Positions 10,281 through 20,270 of a stretch of 64,000 nt of DNA are shown in pieces (the first letter of the stretch is position 1; each line of letters opens with the position of its first letter). A model generated the notes under the pieces. The model was given only the letters and a program-made list of their open reading frames with translations. It ran no database searches and had not been told where the DNA came from. Both the position numbers and the translations under genes were made by a program. Source of the stretch: Duganella sp. sic0402 (GTDB lineage Bacteria > Pseudomonadota > Gammaproteobacteria > Burkholderiales > Burkholderiaceae_D); NCBI RefSeq assembly GCF_019219065.1, contig NZ_JAHUWK010000002.1, positions 372,001 to 436,000 of the forward strand. The letters are read 5' to 3'.

Positions 10281-10961
10281 ATGATTAACATGCAAAAAAC
10301 TTACGACCTGGCGGGTAGCCGCCAAGCCGTGCAGCACCGCGTGCTGCGCAACACTTACTGGCTGCTGGCCCTGTCGATGGTTCCGACCGTCCTCGGCGCA
10401 GCCATTGGCGTGTCCCTGCACCTGCCGCTGGGCGGCGGGATGATGGCGCTGCTGTTCCTGGCGGTGGCTTTTGGTTTCATCTGGGCCATTGAGAAGAACA
10501 AGGATTCCGGTCTGGGCGTGGCCCTGCTGCTGGGCTTCACCTTCTTCATGGGCCTGATGCTGACGCCGCTGCTGTCGCGGATACTCGGCTTCGCCAATGG
10601 CGGCTTCCTGATCATGGCCGCGTTCGGCGGCACGGCGGCGGTGTTCGCGGTGCTGGCGTCGGTGGCCACGGTGTCGAAGCGTGATTTCTCGGGCATGGGC
10701 ACCTGGCTGTTCGCCGGCGTGATCATCCTGATGCTGGCGTCGATCGCCAACATCTTCCTGCACATCCCGGCGCTGGCGATCGTGATCTCGGTGGTGGCAA
10801 TTGGTATCTTCTCGGCCTACATCCTGTACGACGTGCAGCAAATCATCAACGGCGGCGAGACCAACTACATCCGCGCCACGCTGAGCCTGTACCTGGACGT
10901 GTACAACATCTTCACCCACCTGCTGTCCCTGCTGGGCATCTTCGGTGGCGACCGCGACTAA
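10281..10961 (+). CDS. Bax inhibitor-1/YccA family membrane protein
   Basis: The 226-residue protein is almost wholly hydrophobic with about seven membrane helices. It has the family landmarks AAFGGTAAVFAVLASVA and, near the C-terminus, YILYDVQQIINGG with DVYNIFTHLL. Bacterial members are inner-membrane proteins; E. coli YccA modulates FtsH proteolysis and others act as pH-dependent calcium leak channels. A GGAGG site lies just upstream of the ATG. It stands alone, divergent from ndk and convergent with pbpC. Confidence 0.92.
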   Translation: MINMQKTYDLAGSRQAVQHRVLRNTYWLLALSMVPTVLGAAIGVSLHLPLGGGMMALLFLAVAFGFIWAIEKNKDSGLGVALLLGFTFFMGLMLTPLLSRILGFANGGFLIMAAFGGTAAVFAVLASVATVSKRDFSGMGTWLFAGVIILMLASIANIFLHIPALAIVISVVAIGIFSAYILYDVQQIINGGETNYIRATLSLYLDVYNIFTHLLSLLGIFGGDRD

Positions 10962-10976
10962 GCGGTAGCAGTTTCC

Positions 10977-11006
10977 CCAAAAAGCCGGCCTCGCGCCGGC
11001 TTTTTT
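10977..11006. terminator. bidirectional intrinsic terminator
   Basis: A-run, GCCGGC stem (10984-10989), 5-base loop, GCCGGC (10995-11000), then T-run. It lies between the convergent Bax-inhibitor gene (+) and pbpC (-) and can serve both. The last bases overlap the pbpC stop codon. Confidence 0.9.
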
Positions 11007-13089
11007 ATTGCGCGCCAGCCCCGCGCACCTGAAAGCTGGCGCGGGCAACTGCATTGGCGTTGACGTCGATCAGAGCCAGCTGGTGCGGGCCGGGGGTTGG
11101 GCGCCAGGCGTAGTCGGCGTTGGCCTGGCCGAGCGGCTCGCCGTCGAGCTGCCAGCGCAGGCCCTGCCCGGCCTGCGCCTGGAAGAACACGCGCTGGATG
11201 GCGTCTGGGATATCGGGATCGAGCGCGATGATGCTGGATTCGCCCGGATAGAGGATTTTCGGCACGCGGTGCTGGTCTTGCAACAGAGCGATCACCGGGC
11301 TTTGCGTGCCTGCGATGAACCATTCGCTGCGTGCCTGCTCCAGGGCCGGCTCATACACGATCTGCTGGCGAACCACGCCGGCCGGCGGCTTGGGCGCGCG
11401 GCTGATCTGGCCGCGATGCAGGTAATCCATGACATCGCGCCAAACCGGCGCCGCGCCGCTGACGCCGGAGACATCCCACATCGACTGCCCATCAAAGTTA
11501 CCGACCCAGACGCCAACCGTGTACCGGTCGGAATATCCCACGCACCAGTTGTCGCGCATGTCCTTGCTGGTGCCGGTCTTGACCGCGCTCCAGAAAGTGG
11601 TGGCCAGCTCATTTTTCAGGCCGAAGGTGATGCTGCGCGCCGCCCGGTCAGCCAGGATGTCGCTGATGATGAAGCTGGCCTTCGCATCCATCACGCGGCG
11701 CGGCGTGGATGCAGCGCGCGGCACCAGGGTCGGCGCGTCATACATGCCGCCGTTGGCCAGCGCGCGGTAGGCATTGCTCAGCTCCAGCAGCGACACTTCG
11801 GCCGAGCCGAGCGCCAGCGAATAACCATAGTATTCGGCCGGCTGCGTCAAACTGCTCAAGCCCACCTCATGCAAGCGTTCGTGAAAACGCTCCATGCCCG
11901 TCATCACCAGCGTACGCACCGCCGGCACGTTGAGCGAACTGGCCAGGCTGGTGCGCGCGCTGACGTAGCCCTTGAAATTCTTGTCGTAGTTCTGCGGAAT
12001 GTACATCCCCGACGGCGTGGAAATATCGATCGCCGTATCATCCATCAGCGATGCCGCCGTGATCTGCTTGCGCTCCAGCGCCAGCTCGTACAGGAAAGGC
12101 TTGAGGGTTGACCCAGCCTGGCGCAGGGCGGCCACGCCATCCACCTCGCCGCCGCCCGCATTACCGACATACGCGAGAATCTCGCCGCTGGCGTTATCCA
12201 GCACAATCACCGCGCCATCGTTCACATTGCGCCCGGACAGCGCCGCCAGCTGCTGGCGCAATACGCTTTGCGCATGACGCTGCAAGCCCGCATCCAGCGT
12301 ACTGCGCAAGGCCTGTCCGCTGCGCGTCAACAGCTGCTGCGCCACCTGCGGCGCGGGCGGCAGATAGGCCGCCAGTTGCGGCCGGCTCATTGCCACGATA
12401 ATGCGCAACTGGATCTCGCTGCACGTTGACGGCAGGTGCAGCTCGTGCGCAAGCGCACAGGCGCGCTGCGCCACCACCTTCTGCCCCGCCGACGGCCCGC
12501 GCAGCAGGCTGGCGAGTATCACCGACTCGCTCATATCCAGCCCGGACGGCGCTTTGCCGAACATGCCGCGCGCTGCCGCACTAACGCCTTGCAGCTCGCC
12601 ACGGTAGGACACCATATTCAGGTAGGCCTCCATGATCTGCTGCTTGGTCCAGTGTGCATCCAGTTCACGCGCAGCTTTTACCTGATCCCACTTTTGCCCC
12701 AGACTGCGGCCAGTGGCGCCGGGTTGCAGGGCGGGGTCGAGCAGCGCGGCAAGCTGCATGGTGATGGTCGAAGCGCCGCGCGGCCGCGTGCGGAACAGAT
12801 TGTCCCAGGCCGCCTGGGCCGCCGCGCTCCAGTCCACGCCATCGTGCTGATAGAAACGGCGGTCTTCGGCTTGCAATACCGCAGCAGGCAGCGCCGGCGA
12901 GATATCGTTCAGTGCCACCCACGGTAAACGGCGCACCGTCATATCGATGCGCAGCGACTGAATCGCTTCGCCATGCCGATCCAGCAATTGTGCATCGGAC
13001 GGGCGGTAGGCCGCCCTTACCTGCTCGAAGCTCGGCGCGGCATGCGCCACACCTGCCAGCGCCAGCAACAAGACAATCGCCGACTTCAT
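11005..13089 (-). CDS. pbpC: penicillin-binding protein 1C
   Basis: Bifunctional peptidoglycan synthase. After a signal/anchor sequence, the GT51 glycosyltransferase domain shows AEDRRFYQHDGVDW and STITMQLAALL. The transpeptidase domain has the three penicillin-binding motifs: STLK, SLN and KTGTS. A C-terminal BiPBP_C beta domain follows. At 694 residues it is somewhat shorter than the E. coli enzyme. Its start overlaps the alpha-2-macroglobulin stop by 4 nt (ATGA), so the pair is translationally coupled, matching the known pbpC/yfhM link. Confidence 0.95.
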   Translation of the reverse strand: MKSAIVLLLALAGVAHAAPSFEQVRAAYRPSDAQLLDRHGEAIQSLRIDMTVRRLPWVALNDISPALPAAVLQAEDRRFYQHDGVDWSAAAQAAWDNLFRTRPRGASTITMQLAALLDPALQPGATGRSLGQKWDQVKAARELDAHWTKQQIMEAYLNMVSYRGELQGVSAAARGMFGKAPSGLDMSESVILASLLRGPSAGQKVVAQRACALAHELHLPSTCSEIQLRIIVAMSRPQLAAYLPPAPQVAQQLLTRSGQALRSTLDAGLQRHAQSVLRQQLAALSGRNVNDGAVIVLDNASGEILAYVGNAGGGEVDGVAALRQAGSTLKPFLYELALERKQITAASLMDDTAIDISTPSGMYIPQNYDKNFKGYVSARTSLASSLNVPAVRTLVMTGMERFHERLHEVGLSSLTQPAEYYGYSLALGSAEVSLLELSNAYRALANGGMYDAPTLVPRAASTPRRVMDAKASFIISDILADRAARSITFGLKNELATTFWSAVKTGTSKDMRDNWCVGYSDRYTVGVWVGNFDGQSMWDVSGVSGAAPVWRDVMDYLHRGQISRAPKPPAGVVRQQIVYEPALEQARSEWFIAGTQSPVIALLQDQHRVPKILYPGESSIIALDPDIPDAIQRVFFQAQAGQGLRWQLDGEPLGQANADYAWRPTPGPHQLALIDVNANAVARASFQVRGAGAQ

Positions 13090-16000
13090 TTGACAGTCAC
13101 CTCGGCATTCGGCGCAACGCCGAACATCTCGGGGCTATACATCGCCTCGACTCGCGTCGGCGGCAACTGGAACTGGCCCGGATTATTCAGGCGCACGGTG
13201 TACTCGACGCTCCACTTCCCTTTCGGCACAAACTCGTAATACGCGCGATAGCCTTCAAAGGTGCGCTCCTGGAAGGCCGGATAGGTCCAGCCGCTGCTGC
13301 GCTCACCGGCCGTCATGATCTGCGTATCGCCGCCCAGGCCGGAGCCCAGCACCGTGGCGCTGGCGGGAATCGGATCATCCACCACCACCCACGTCATATC
13401 CGACTGCGCCTCCAGCTCCAGCTTGACGCGATACACATCGCCACGCGACCAGGCGCCCTTGGCTTTCTGCTCCACCGGCGTGATGGTCTTGACGATCTTG
13501 TAGCCGCTGGATAGCGGTGCCTTCAGCGGCACGGCCGACAAAGTCTGCACCGTGGCCCATGGCTTGCCTGCGCCCTTGTGCTCCAGCTCCAGCTGGCCGG
13601 CGCCGCGCGGCCACGGCAACAGCGCCGTGCCGCCCGGCGGCTGGCCGCCAAAGGCGACGCTCTTGCTGGCGTTGCCGAGCGTGGCCGCAGAGCTGCCGCT
13701 GACCTTCTCGCTTTCAAACAGGCGCGAGAACTTGTCGATCGCCAGCACGCCCCAGGCATTGGCAACGGTAGTGCCCCAACGGCCTTTCTGCTGTCGCCCC
13801 AGCGCGCCGCGCGCCAGCCGGCCGATATCGCTCTTCCAGGCCGGATTATCGGCCATCAGCAGCAGCAAGCGGTTGGCGTTGCTGTCGGCGGAGGACATCA
13901 GCCACCACCAGTCATCGCTACGCTCGGTGGAAAAAGTCATCGTCGTGCCTTGCAGGTTGAGGCGTGCGCGCAGGATCTGCTCCACCTCTTTCAAGCGTGC
14001 CGCCTGCTGCGGCAGGGCCGGCGAGTGTTGCAGGATCTGATACCAGTCGATGACGGCGGATGTCGGCCACAGGTTCGGCTGCACGGTGAATGACGCCAGG
14101 TCATCCGCCTCGGCCGGCCGCGAATGCGACAAGGCTGCCAGCGCCGCCACCTTGCGCACCGCCAGATCGGAAGTCGGCAAGGCCGAGTAGCGCGTAATCT
14201 TCCCGCGCACGAAGTCCAGCAGCGCGGATTCCATGCGGCCTTTCAGATTTGGCGGAATCGCGTAGCCCGCTTCGGCGGCGGCCGACAGCACATACGCTGT
14301 CAGCGTATCGCTGCCGAGGTACATCGGCGGGAAGTACTTCAGCAGGCCATCGCTGTCGAGATGCGCAGGCAGCTTGTCCAGCACCGACCTCCATAAGGCC
14401 TCGTCATGCAGCGCGATCGAACGCGAGGTGATTTGCTCGAAGCAGGTGTAGGGATACTTCAGCATGTATTCGCGCACACCCGGCAGGTCGCCGCCCAGAT
14501 TGGGGCTGAACTGCACCTGCACGCCGCCGCGTCCCGGCAGCGCGTCCTCCGGCTGGCGCACCTGCATGGATTGTTTGCCGTCCAGTTGCAGCAGCGTCGC
14601 CTGCATCACCGTCACCGGCACGGCCGGCGCCACCTTCTGCGTGATCTTGATACGGTCGGTGGATGCCGCGCCGCCCTCCACCGCCGCGCTGACATCCCAC
14701 GCCAGCGTGCTGACCGACGCCGGCACCTGCACATCCCAGCCAACTTCGCGCGCCTGGCCAGGCTCCAGCGACACGGTCTGCGGCGACAACGCCATGCCGC
14801 CGGCATTGGCGCTCAGCGTGGCCTTGACCGCAGCCTCAGTGGTATTGCGCAGCGTGAAGTTGGCGCGCAGGCGATCACCTTCGCGCACCAGCGACGGCAG
14901 GCCGCTCAGCAAAATCAAGTCCTGCGAGGTGCGGATATCGGCACGGCCGGTGCCGAACAAATCCGCGTCCGCACTGGCGATAGCGACAATGCGGAACGCC
15001 GTCAGCGTATCGTTGAGCGGCACCTGCACCGTGGCCTCGCCGTTGGCGTCCAGCGTCACGCGCGCCTTCCAGAACAGCAGCGTATCGAACAGCTCCCGGC
15101 CCGCGCCCTTGCCACCACCACCGCCGGCCGGTACTGCCTTGCGGCCGAAGTGACGCTTGCCGACCACCTGCATCTGCGCGGTGGACGTATTCACTTGCAG
15201 GCTGCGCTGCGCCATCATCGCCTCCAGCAGATCCCAGCTGGTGTTGGGCATCAGTTCCAGCAGGCCGACATCGACAGCGGCCAGCGCCACTTCCGCGCCT
15301 GCCGGCGGCGCCGAACCGTCGGGACGCGACACTTTCACCGCCACCGTGGCCTTGTCGCGCACCTTGTACACCGGCTTGTCGGCGGATACCCGCACCTTCA
15401 GCTCATTCGCCGACCAGCCCACGCGTACCGGCGCGATGCCAAGCTTATAGGCCGGCTTACCCAGATCGACCAGCGCGGTCGGCTGCACGCTATCCACACG
15501 GCCGCGCACCACCAGCGCCGACACGTAGACATTCGGCGCATAGTTCTTTTTGATCGGGATGCTGAATACCGGCTCGCTGCCGCTCAAGGGACGCACATAG
15601 GTGTCGATCACGCCTTCACGCTCCACGGTGACCAGCGCAGTCGCTTCGCGGAACGGCATGCGCACCTGGAAGCTGGCGGAATCGCCCGGCTCGTAGCGCT
15701 TTTTCTCCGGCAGCAGATCGATACGGTCGTTATCGCTGGCGGCAAACCACCAATCGGTGCCGTTGGCCACCCAGGTTTCGCGCTTGGTGACAGCGACGCG
15801 CTGCTGTGCATCCTGAGTCTTCGCGCGCAAAATCAGAGTACCCGACGCCGGTGCTTTCACCTTGCAGATCAACAGGCCGCGCTGATCCGTCCTGCCCTCG
15901 CAGGCCGCGCCCAGCGCCTTGATCTCGCTACTGTTCTCGTAGGCGTAGAAGCCGCCGATCAAGCGGCGGCGATGCGAATAGGACTGGCGCTGGAAGAAGT

Positions 16001-18752
16001 CCACCGCCACCGGCGCATCGGCCACCGGCTTGCCCTGCAAGTCCAGCACTGCGACCGTGAACTTGAGCGCGTCTTTGCTCATCACCCAGCCGTCCGGCTG
16101 AATCCCGATCACATAGCTGGACGGCCACAACGGAATGCGCGTCGCGGCGGACAGCGTTTCGCCATTGGCATCCTGGAAGGTCATCTCGGCCAGCACTTCC
16201 TGCGGCGTTTGTGCTGCGGGCAGCTGATCGAGCGTGACGCGCGCGCCACCGGCTTTGTCCAGCGTCAGATTGCGGGTCTTGATGTTGGCCGGACCGCCGG
16301 AGGCATCTCCCTCGCTTTCGAACTCGCCCTCGTCATCATCAAACACCGGACGATTGCGCTCGGCGCCGACCATGACATCGCCGGCGCTGAAGCTGAAGTC
16401 CGCGTAATCCTCGAAGCTGACGCTCTTCTCCTGCACCACAGTGCGCAACTGCACCGGCGCGTCGGCTGCGCCGCCGCCGGACAGATAACTGAGCTGCGCA
16501 TCCAGCTGCACCGACGATGCCTGCACCGCCGGCGCCTTCGGCCCTTGCAGCACCGCCTTCATGGTCGGCACGCGGAATTGCTCGACGCGGAAGCGTCCTG
16601 CGGAACGTCCGCTCAGCATCAGCGCATACCAGCCCTGTTTCGCGTCGGCTGGAATGGTCCAGGTGCTTTCTGCGGAGCCGTTGGCCTGCCACTTCAGCGG
16701 CAGCTCATATCGTTGCTCACTGCCCTCATGCAGGATAGTCAGCTTGTCGCCTTGCTCCTTGGGGGCGCGGACGATGCCCTGCTCGACGTGGCGGCGCAGG
16801 AAGTGCTTCATATGCACCGTTTCGCCAGCGCGCAGCAGCGTGCGATCGAACACCGTGGTGGCGATGATGTTGCGGGGGCTGTCGTAAGCGCTCGGCAGGT
16901 TGAAGCGCCAGGTCTCGATACCGTGATCCCAGTCGGACAAGGTAAAGGTCATATCGGCGCCCAGGCGCGCGCTGATGAAATAACGGTCCTCCGGGTTACG
17001 CGGCAGCTCCTTGCGGATGTGCGCCAGGCCGCCGCTGTCGGTCATGCCCTGCCACAGCAGCTTGCCGCGATAATCGCGCACCGCGACCTGGGCCTGCGGC
17101 ACCGGCTGCCCCTTGTCGAGCGAGGTCACCCACACCAGCGACGACTCTTCGCCGCGCTTGAAGTGCGCCACCATATTCGTCACCAGCGCCGCCGCGCTGA
17201 CATAGGCCGGGCCGCCTTCCAGCGCCAGCGCGGCGCCCAGCTTCGGACTCGCCAGCTCCACCACATAAAAGCCCGGCTTGCGCAGCGGGATGCCGACCAC
17301 CTCGAACGCCTTGGCGCCGCCCGGCTTGGGCAGCGAGAAGCGTTCAACCTTGCCGCTGCTGGCGCCGCCGCCCAGCAGCGGCTTGTCCATCGCAGACGCG
17401 TGCAACTCGCGTGGCTGCCAGCTATAGCTGGACCCCATGCGCTTGAGCCACCCGATCACCTGCTGGTCCTGCTGCTCGCTGGAGGATGCGGCGTCGTTGA
17501 CGCGCAGCGCGCCGCCGTCGACCTTGGCGCCGCGCACACTGGCCTCCACATTGCGCACGGTGACTGGCAACAGCTTGTCGCCCTTGGCCTCGATGATGCC
17601 GAAGCGCGCCGGGAACTTGACCAGCGGCGGCTGCGCATCGGTGCGGATCACCATCGGGAAGCGCGTTTGATTGACCAGCGCGCGGCCGGCATCATCTTTC
17701 AGATTCGCCGGCAGCGACAGCGTCAGCTTGGCCTGTTCGGGGAATGGTCCGTTGAAGCTCAGCCATTCCAGGTATTCGCTCTTGCCCTCATCCTTCTCCA
17801 GAGCAGGCTTGTACACCTGGCCGCGCGGGCCGACGATTTTCACGGCCAGCGCGTCGGCGCGTTTAATCGGCGCGGTGAACTGCACGCGCATCGGCATGAA
17901 CGGCACGCAGCCGGCATCGGCTGACTGTCGCCTGCAGCTAAAGCGCGCGCTGAAATCAGGCCGGGTCCTGAACGCCAGCGTTTGCGCCTGCGTGGTGACG
18001 ATGCCACTCTCGGCGGCAATGCCCGCGCCCCACACCAGCGACACCTCGGCCCCCGGTGGCAGATTGCGCTGACACTGCAGGACAGCGACCGGCAGCTTAT
18101 CGAGGCGCTGGTTGTTCACCAGCGTTTTGGCGCGCCACACCACGCCACGCGCCTTGAAGTACAGCGACAGATAGCGCTCGGTGAAAGACTTGCGCAGTTC
18201 CAGCACGCGCTGGCGTTCTGCGCCTTGCAGCACGCGCACGCCGATTTTCTCGTTGATGCCTTCGGCCTGGCACCAGGCGTGCGACGTAATCGTCTGCTCG
18301 ACTGCCGGCGCATCCAGGCCCAGCACAAAGATCTGCTGCTCGTCGATATAACTGGAACCCTCGCGCGGCGCCGCTTCAACGATGGCCGGGCCGCCGGTAT
18401 CAAATGAGAACTGACGCTGGCCGCCGAGCGGTTTGCCGTCAATGTCCTTGACATCGTCCTTCAGCGTAAAGCGGCAGGCCACGCCGGCTGGCAGGTCGCG
18501 CGCAAAATCGTAGCTCCAGTTCTGTCCGTCGATCCAGCGCCCCTTGCCCAGCTCCGGACAATCGACATTGAACGGATCGCCCAGGCGCATATCGCCCAGC
18601 GGCACCATCTGCGCGCTGAAACGTGCCGCCACCTGGCGCACATCCTTGACGGTGCCGGTCGGCGAAAACGAGAGAACGGAAGTATCGGCCAGAACGGCCA
18701 GCGGCAGACTGCAAAAAGCAGCCATCGCGATGATACGGGACAGGAGGCGCAT
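13086..18752 (-). CDS. bacterial alpha-2-macroglobulin (YfhM type)
   Basis: A 1,888-residue periplasmic protein of the family that traps proteases through an internal thioester, thought to guard the envelope with PBP1C. The thioester motif CFEQ is intact with its cysteine at residue 1437. Macroglobulin-like domains precede it, and the C-terminal receptor-binding-like domain (SPEMFGVAPNAEVTV) ends the chain. The N-terminus has a signal peptide but no clear lipobox; the likely cut is after VLA at about residue 22. E. coli YfhM is a lipoprotein, so this one may be soluble. GGAG precedes the ATG. Confidence 0.95.
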   Translation of the reverse strand: MRLLSRIIAMAAFCSLPLAVLADTSVLSFSPTGTVKDVRQVAARFSAQMVPLGDMRLGDPFNVDCPELGKGRWIDGQNWSYDFARDLPAGVACRFTLKDDVKDIDGKPLGGQRQFSFDTGGPAIVEAAPREGSSYIDEQQIFVLGLDAPAVEQTITSHAWCQAEGINEKIGVRVLQGAERQRVLELRKSFTERYLSLYFKARGVVWRAKTLVNNQRLDKLPVAVLQCQRNLPPGAEVSLVWGAGIAAESGIVTTQAQTLAFRTRPDFSARFSCRRQSADAGCVPFMPMRVQFTAPIKRADALAVKIVGPRGQVYKPALEKDEGKSEYLEWLSFNGPFPEQAKLTLSLPANLKDDAGRALVNQTRFPMVIRTDAQPPLVKFPARFGIIEAKGDKLLPVTVRNVEASVRGAKVDGGALRVNDAASSSEQQDQQVIGWLKRMGSSYSWQPRELHASAMDKPLLGGGASSGKVERFSLPKPGGAKAFEVVGIPLRKPGFYVVELASPKLGAALALEGGPAYVSAAALVTNMVAHFKRGEESSLVWVTSLDKGQPVPQAQVAVRDYRGKLLWQGMTDSGGLAHIRKELPRNPEDRYFISARLGADMTFTLSDWDHGIETWRFNLPSAYDSPRNIIATTVFDRTLLRAGETVHMKHFLRRHVEQGIVRAPKEQGDKLTILHEGSEQRYELPLKWQANGSAESTWTIPADAKQGWYALMLSGRSAGRFRVEQFRVPTMKAVLQGPKAPAVQASSVQLDAQLSYLSGGGAADAPVQLRTVVQEKSVSFEDYADFSFSAGDVMVGAERNRPVFDDDEGEFESEGDASGGPANIKTRNLTLDKAGGARVTLDQLPAAQTPQEVLAEMTFQDANGETLSAATRIPLWPSSYVIGIQPDGWVMSKDALKFTVAVLDLQGKPVADAPVAVDFFQRQSYSHRRRLIGGFYAYENSSEIKALGAACEGRTDQRGLLICKVKAPASGTLILRAKTQDAQQRVAVTKRETWVANGTDWWFAASDNDRIDLLPEKKRYEPGDSASFQVRMPFREATALVTVEREGVIDTYVRPLSGSEPVFSIPIKKNYAPNVYVSALVVRGRVDSVQPTALVDLGKPAYKLGIAPVRVGWSANELKVRVSADKPVYKVRDKATVAVKVSRPDGSAPPAGAEVALAAVDVGLLELMPNTSWDLLEAMMAQRSLQVNTSTAQMQVVGKRHFGRKAVPAGGGGGKGAGRELFDTLLFWKARVTLDANGEATVQVPLNDTLTAFRIVAIASADADLFGTGRADIRTSQDLILLSGLPSLVREGDRLRANFTLRNTTEAAVKATLSANAGGMALSPQTVSLEPGQAREVGWDVQVPASVSTLAWDVSAAVEGGAASTDRIKITQKVAPAVPVTVMQATLLQLDGKQSMQVRQPEDALPGRGGVQVQFSPNLGGDLPGVREYMLKYPYTCFEQITSRSIALHDEALWRSVLDKLPAHLDSDGLLKYFPPMYLGSDTLTAYVLSAAAEAGYAIPPNLKGRMESALLDFVRGKITRYSALPTSDLAVRKVAALAALSHSRPAEADDLASFTVQPNLWPTSAVIDWYQILQHSPALPQQAARLKEVEQILRARLNLQGTTMTFSTERSDDWWWLMSSADSNANRLLLLMADNPAWKSDIGRLARGALGRQQKGRWGTTVANAWGVLAIDKFSRLFESEKVSGSSAATLGNASKSVAFGGQPPGGTALLPWPRGAGQLELEHKGAGKPWATVQTLSAVPLKAPLSSGYKIVKTITPVEQKAKGAWSRGDVYRVKLELEAQSDMTWVVVDDPIPASATVLGSGLGGDTQIMTAGERSSGWTYPAFQERTFEGYRAYYEFVPKGKWSVEYTVRLNNPGQFQLPPTRVEAMYSPEMFGVAPNAEVTVK

Positions 18753-18820
18753 GCCAACTCCGGGGAGCTGATGAGATCAGCTCAGTGTTGCGCACGCCTC
18801 CCGCAAAGTCAATAACGTTA

Positions 18821-18850
18821 AGAAAAAAACATCCGGGAGTTTGCCCCCGG
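18821..18850 (-). terminator. intrinsic terminator after rlmD
   Basis: On the minus strand, CCGGGGG and CTCCCGG pair over 7 bp (one G-T) around a CAAA loop and are followed by ATG and a run of seven T. It sits just past the rlmD stop and separates rlmD from the alpha-2-macroglobulin operon. Confidence 0.75.
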
Positions 18851-18854
18851 GAGT

Positions 18855-20192
18855 TTAGAGGTCGAAGACGGCCATCGATTCGACGTGCGAGGTGTGCGGG
18901 AACATGTTCACCACGCCGGCTTTGTCCAGCTTGTAGCCGGCTTCGTTGACCAGCACGCTAGCGTCGCGCGCCAGCGTCGATGGGCTGCACGAAACGTAGA
19001 CGATGCGCTTCGGCAGGAACTCCGGATTGGTCTTGCGCAGCTCGCCGAGCGCCTGCGACAAGGCCATCGCGCCATCGCGCGGCGGGTCGATCAGCATGCG
19101 GTCGAATTTGCCCAGGTCGATCAGATCCTGCGCTGTCACTTCAAACAGGTTGCGGTTGTAGAAGGTGGTCTTGCCGTCCAGGCCGTTGGCTTTGGCATTG
19201 CTCAGCGAGCGGTCGGTCAGCGCCTGGCTGCCTTCGATGCCGACCACTTCGCGCGCCAGCGTCGCCAGCGGCAGCGTGAAGTTGCCCAGGCCGCAGAACA
19301 GGTCGGCCACGCGGTCTTCCGCCTGCACATCCAACAGGCGCAGCGCCTTGTGCACCAGCACGCGGTTGATGTGGTGGTTGACCTGGGTGAAGTCAACCGG
19401 CTTGAATGGCATGCGCACGCCGAATTCCGGCAGCAGGTAGTGCAGCTGCGGTTCCAGCGGATAGAACGGCGCGGCCGTTTCCGGCCCCTTGGTTTGCAGC
19501 CAGAACTGGATCTTGTGCTGGTCGGCGAAGGCTTTGAGCTTGGTTTCGTCGTCGGCGCTCAGCGCGTCCATGATGCGCAGCACCAGCACGGTGACGTCTT
19601 CGCCGATGGCCAGTTCGATCTGCGGGATTTGGTTGAACAGCGTCAGCGAGCCGATCAGCGCACGCAGCGGCATGAACAGGTCGGACACATGCTGAGGCAG
19701 GATCTGGCAGCTCTTGATATCCGCCACGAAGACCGAGCGCTTTTCCTTGAAGCCGACCAGCACCGTGCCTTTTTTCTCGACCCAGCGCACCGACAGGCGA
19801 GCGCGGTAGCGGTAGCCCCAGGTCGGGCCGTACATCGGGCGCATGATGTTGTCGGCGGTGACTTTGCCGATGTGCCACAGGTTGTCTTCCAGCACGCGCT
19901 GTTTGATGGCGACCTGGGCGGTTGGCTCCAGATGCTGCATCGAGCAGCCGCCGCAGTAGTCGAAGTGTTCGCACTTCGGCTTGACACGCATCGACGATTC
20001 GCGGTGCAGCGCGGTCATGCGCGCGGCTTCCCAGTTTTTCTTTTTCTTAAACGTTTCAAAGCTGACGCGCTCGCCTGGCAGCGCGCCTTCCACGAACACC
20101 ACTTTGCCCGGCGTGCCGTCTTCATTTTCAATATGGCCGACGCCACGGGCGTCCATGTCGAGCGATTTGATGTCGATGGTATTTTCTTGCAT
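18855..20192 (-). CDS. rlmD: 23S rRNA (uracil-1939-C5)-methyltransferase RlmD
   Basis: RlmD (RumA) methylates U1939 of 23S rRNA. The product (445 residues) has a TRAM domain, iron-sulfur cysteines in CEHFDYCGGC, the SAM site DLFCGLGNFTLPLA, DPPRDG, and the catalytic cysteine C402 in SCSPSTLARD. I use the ATG at 20192 (MQENTIDIK); an upstream in-frame TTG at 20234 adds 14 residues with no family similarity. It lies 78 nt after rpoS on the same strand. Confidence 0.94.
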   Translation of the reverse strand: MQENTIDIKSLDMDARGVGHIENEDGTPGKVVFVEGALPGERVSFETFKKKKNWEAARMTALHRESSMRVKPKCEHFDYCGGCSMQHLEPTAQVAIKQRVLEDNLWHIGKVTADNIMRPMYGPTWGYRYRARLSVRWVEKKGTVLVGFKEKRSVFVADIKSCQILPQHVSDLFMPLRALIGSLTLFNQIPQIELAIGEDVTVLVLRIMDALSADDETKLKAFADQHKIQFWLQTKGPETAAPFYPLEPQLHYLLPEFGVRMPFKPVDFTQVNHHINRVLVHKALRLLDVQAEDRVADLFCGLGNFTLPLATLAREVVGIEGSQALTDRSLSNAKANGLDGKTTFYNRNLFEVTAQDLIDLGKFDRMLIDPPRDGAMALSQALGELRKTNPEFLPKRIVYVSCSPSTLARDASVLVNEAGYKLDKAGVVNMFPHTSHVESMAVFDL

Positions 20193-20270
20193 AACGATTA
20201 ATCTTTGAATGAAAAGGCGGGCGTCGGCGGGCAATGCGCCGGGGCGACATGATACCAGAACAGGCAGGGA

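Noticed and set aside
14406..17924. 1,172-codon open frame on the plus strand inside the alpha-2-macroglobulin gene
   Set aside because: It is antisense to a clear gene with intact motifs; long opposite frames are common in GC-rich codon usage, and it has low-complexity His/Arg/Ala-rich composition and no family motif.
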